33,503 nucleotides of DNA, taken from Pseudomonadota bacterium (GTDB taxonomy: Bacteria > Myxococcota_A > UBA796 > GCA-2862545). How positions within the stretch are numbered: position 1 is the first letter of the stretch; every line of letters begins with the position of its first letter. The translations under genes were made by a program, and so were the position numbers. Under the pieces are notes generated by a model that saw only the letters and a list, made by a program, of their open reading frames with translations, did no database searches and was not told the origin of the DNA. Where the stretch lies: NCBI GenBank assembly GCA_002862545.1, contig PKDJ01000004.1, forward strand, positions 1 to 33,503, given 5' to 3'. Positions 32,635 through 33,503 of the stretch are shown piece by piece.

Positions 32635-33102
32635 ATGACGCGTATTGCCCTCACTGCACTCGGAATAGCTGTACTGCCCGCATGTGTCGTCTACGTAGAC
32701 GAGTCGGCCGACACAGGCCCTCCACTCGTGGTCGAAGAGGTCGTGGTTGTCGAGGAGGCCAACTACGCCCCGGAGGTCATCGGTGCAGACGCCTTCGTCT
32801 ACTACGACCCGACCTATGCGGACGACATCTGGGCATTCGAAGCGACGGTCGACGACCTCAACGGGCCCTTCGACGTGGTCAGTGTCTGGGCAGACATCTA
32901 CGACGAGAGCGCGGGCGGGGTCTGGGTAGAATCGTTCGAACTCTACCCCACCAACGACCCCTACCTCTGGTACTCCGACTGGCTCGGAAGCACGACTTGG
33001 CTCAACCCCTATCACGGTGGTTATACGGTCGATATCGTCGCTTACGACGCCTACGACGCCTTCGGTTACCAGACCCTGTGGGTCGCAACGTACGCCTACT
33101 GA
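32635..33102 (+). CDS. Small acidic, aromatic-rich lipoprotein of unknown function
   Basis: The ATG at 32635 follows GGAGG by six bases, which settles the start within a longer open frame. The 155-residue product has a lipobox LPAC with acylated Cys17. The mature part is dominated by Asp, Glu, Tyr, Trp and Val, with no further cysteine. It looks like one or two beta-sandwich (Ig or PKD-like) units: VVSVWADIYDESAGGVWVES, then YTVDIVAYDAYDAFGYQTLW, where the second resembles a DxxG/aromatic-terminated strand pair. It diverges from the RlmI-type gene with 93 bases between. No function can be assigned; outer-membrane attachment is inferred from the lipobox alone. Confidence 0.72.
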   Translation: MTRIALTALGIAVLPACVVYVDESADTGPPLVVEEVVVVEEANYAPEVIGADAFVYYDPTYADDIWAFEATVDDLNGPFDVVSVWADIYDESAGGVWVESFELYPTNDPYLWYSDWLGSTTWLNPYHGGYTVDIVAYDAYDAFGYQTLWVATYAY

Positions 33103-33221
33103 AGTCCAAGGCGTCTCACCACGAGAGGGTTGCGGCGGCGAGGACGCCCGTGGTAGCGTAGCAGTAGGCCGCTCGGCCTCCCTCGCCCTCCCGGGCCCCC
33201 TCCCCGTTCCCCACAGTCCTC

Positions 33222-33503
33222 ATGCTCCAGTCCGTCCCGGCTGTACCGCCGGAGGAACTACAGGTCCGCTTCGTAGCGGAAGTCCCCGTGCTCGTGATCC
33301 CCGAGTACCTCGACTTCGAGACACTCAGAGAGTGGCTCCGAGTACAGGTGCCCACTGTGTCGGATCTCATCGGTGGCCACACGAGCCGGCTCGATGTCGG
33401 CTCAAGACCCATCGCACTGTTTGACCTCCGACGGCTCGTGCACCTGCTCGACGACGAGCTCGGTGTCACCGTCAGCGGCCTGTATGCCTGCCCCGAGGCC
33501 ATC
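33222..33503 (+). CDS. Unknown protein, partial at the window end (weak MinC N-domain resemblance)
   Basis: An open frame from ATG 33222 runs to the window edge (94 codons) without a stop. The codon choice is typical of the neighbours (GC-rich third positions). The product begins MLQSVPAVPPEELQVRFVAE and has an alternating strand/helix pattern: PVLVIPEYLDFETLREWLR, a variable loop, RPIALFDLRRLVHLLDDELG and VTVSGLYACPEAI. That order (strand, helix, strand, helix, strand) is reminiscent of the MinC N-terminal domain, but the match is structural impression only. There is no good Shine-Dalgarno at 33222. The 119 bases before it contain no recognised feature. Confidence 0.5.
   Translation, partial: MLQSVPAVPPEELQVRFVAEVPVLVIPEYLDFETLREWLRVQVPTVSDLIGGHTSRLDVGSRPIALFDLRRLVHLLDDELGVTVSGLYACPEAI

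Noticed and set aside
1..33503. Defence island, prophage, transposon or secondary-metabolite cluster.
   Set aside because: No integrase, transposase, restriction, toxin-antitoxin, NRPS/PKS or phage structural gene was seen; the content is housekeeping.

Overview
The window is an ordinary chromosomal housekeeping segment from a high-GC, diderm (LPS-bearing) bacterium, most likely a myxobacterium-like lineage (Myxococcota / former Deltaproteobacteria). This placement is an inference from gene order and protein character, not from a search. The supporting points are a lysS-lolC-lolD-bamA-ompH-lpxD-fabZ-lpxA-Gfo-lpxB run, a PhoH/HD-phosphodiesterase/YbeY cluster, Asp- and Cys-rich lipoproteins, and heavy use of GTG starts. 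I see no rRNA, tRNA, CRISPR, insertion sequence, phage gene or attachment site.

Almost all genes lie on the minus strand, so they read from high to low coordinates. Right end (33503-26915): a plus-strand partial gene, a plus-strand acidic lipoprotein, then on the minus strand an RlmI-type rRNA methyltransferase, and after a 305-base non-coding leader an RNase G and a RecD2 helicase. A plus-strand hotdog thioesterase converges on recD2, and the two stop codons share one CTAG.

Middle right (26914-21421): a tightly coupled operon of rlmN, mtnP (MTA phosphorylase), a RodZ-like protein, mgtE, recO and a lipoprotein, ended by a GC-rich hairpin with a T run. A candidate promoter just beyond it (21307-21335) starts the next unit.

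From 21224 to the left edge the genes run on one strand with no gap over about 130 bases: TM2-like membrane protein, PP2C phosphatase, degenerate EF-G paralogue, phoH, pgpH-like HD phosphodiesterase, ybeY, prfB, a Pro-Glu repeat protein, lysS, the Lol ABC transporter, bamA, skp/ompH, then the lipid A genes lpxD-fabZ-lpxA-Gfo oxidoreductase-lipoprotein-lpxB and the start of a PMT/ArnT-type glycosyltransferase. The unit thus joins translation and RNA quality control (EF-G-like, PhoH, YbeY, RF2, LysRS) to outer-membrane biogenesis (Lol, BamA, Skp, Lpx). Most junctions are ATGA, GTGA, TTGA or TAATG overlaps, implying translational coupling.

Points that simple gene calling would miss: prfB needs a programmed +1 frameshift at CTT TGA C; phoH homology extends upstream of its first ATG into a stretch whose only plausible start is ATA behind a well-placed Shine-Dalgarno; fabZ probably starts at an internal GTG; and several genes start at GTG or TTG. 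I found no convincing new defence or mobile system. The most unusual items are the degenerate EF-G-like protein beside a tail-anchored PP2C, the cysteine-rich lipoprotein inside the lipid A operon, the GnnA-like oxidoreductase, and a BamA with an enlarged POTRA4.
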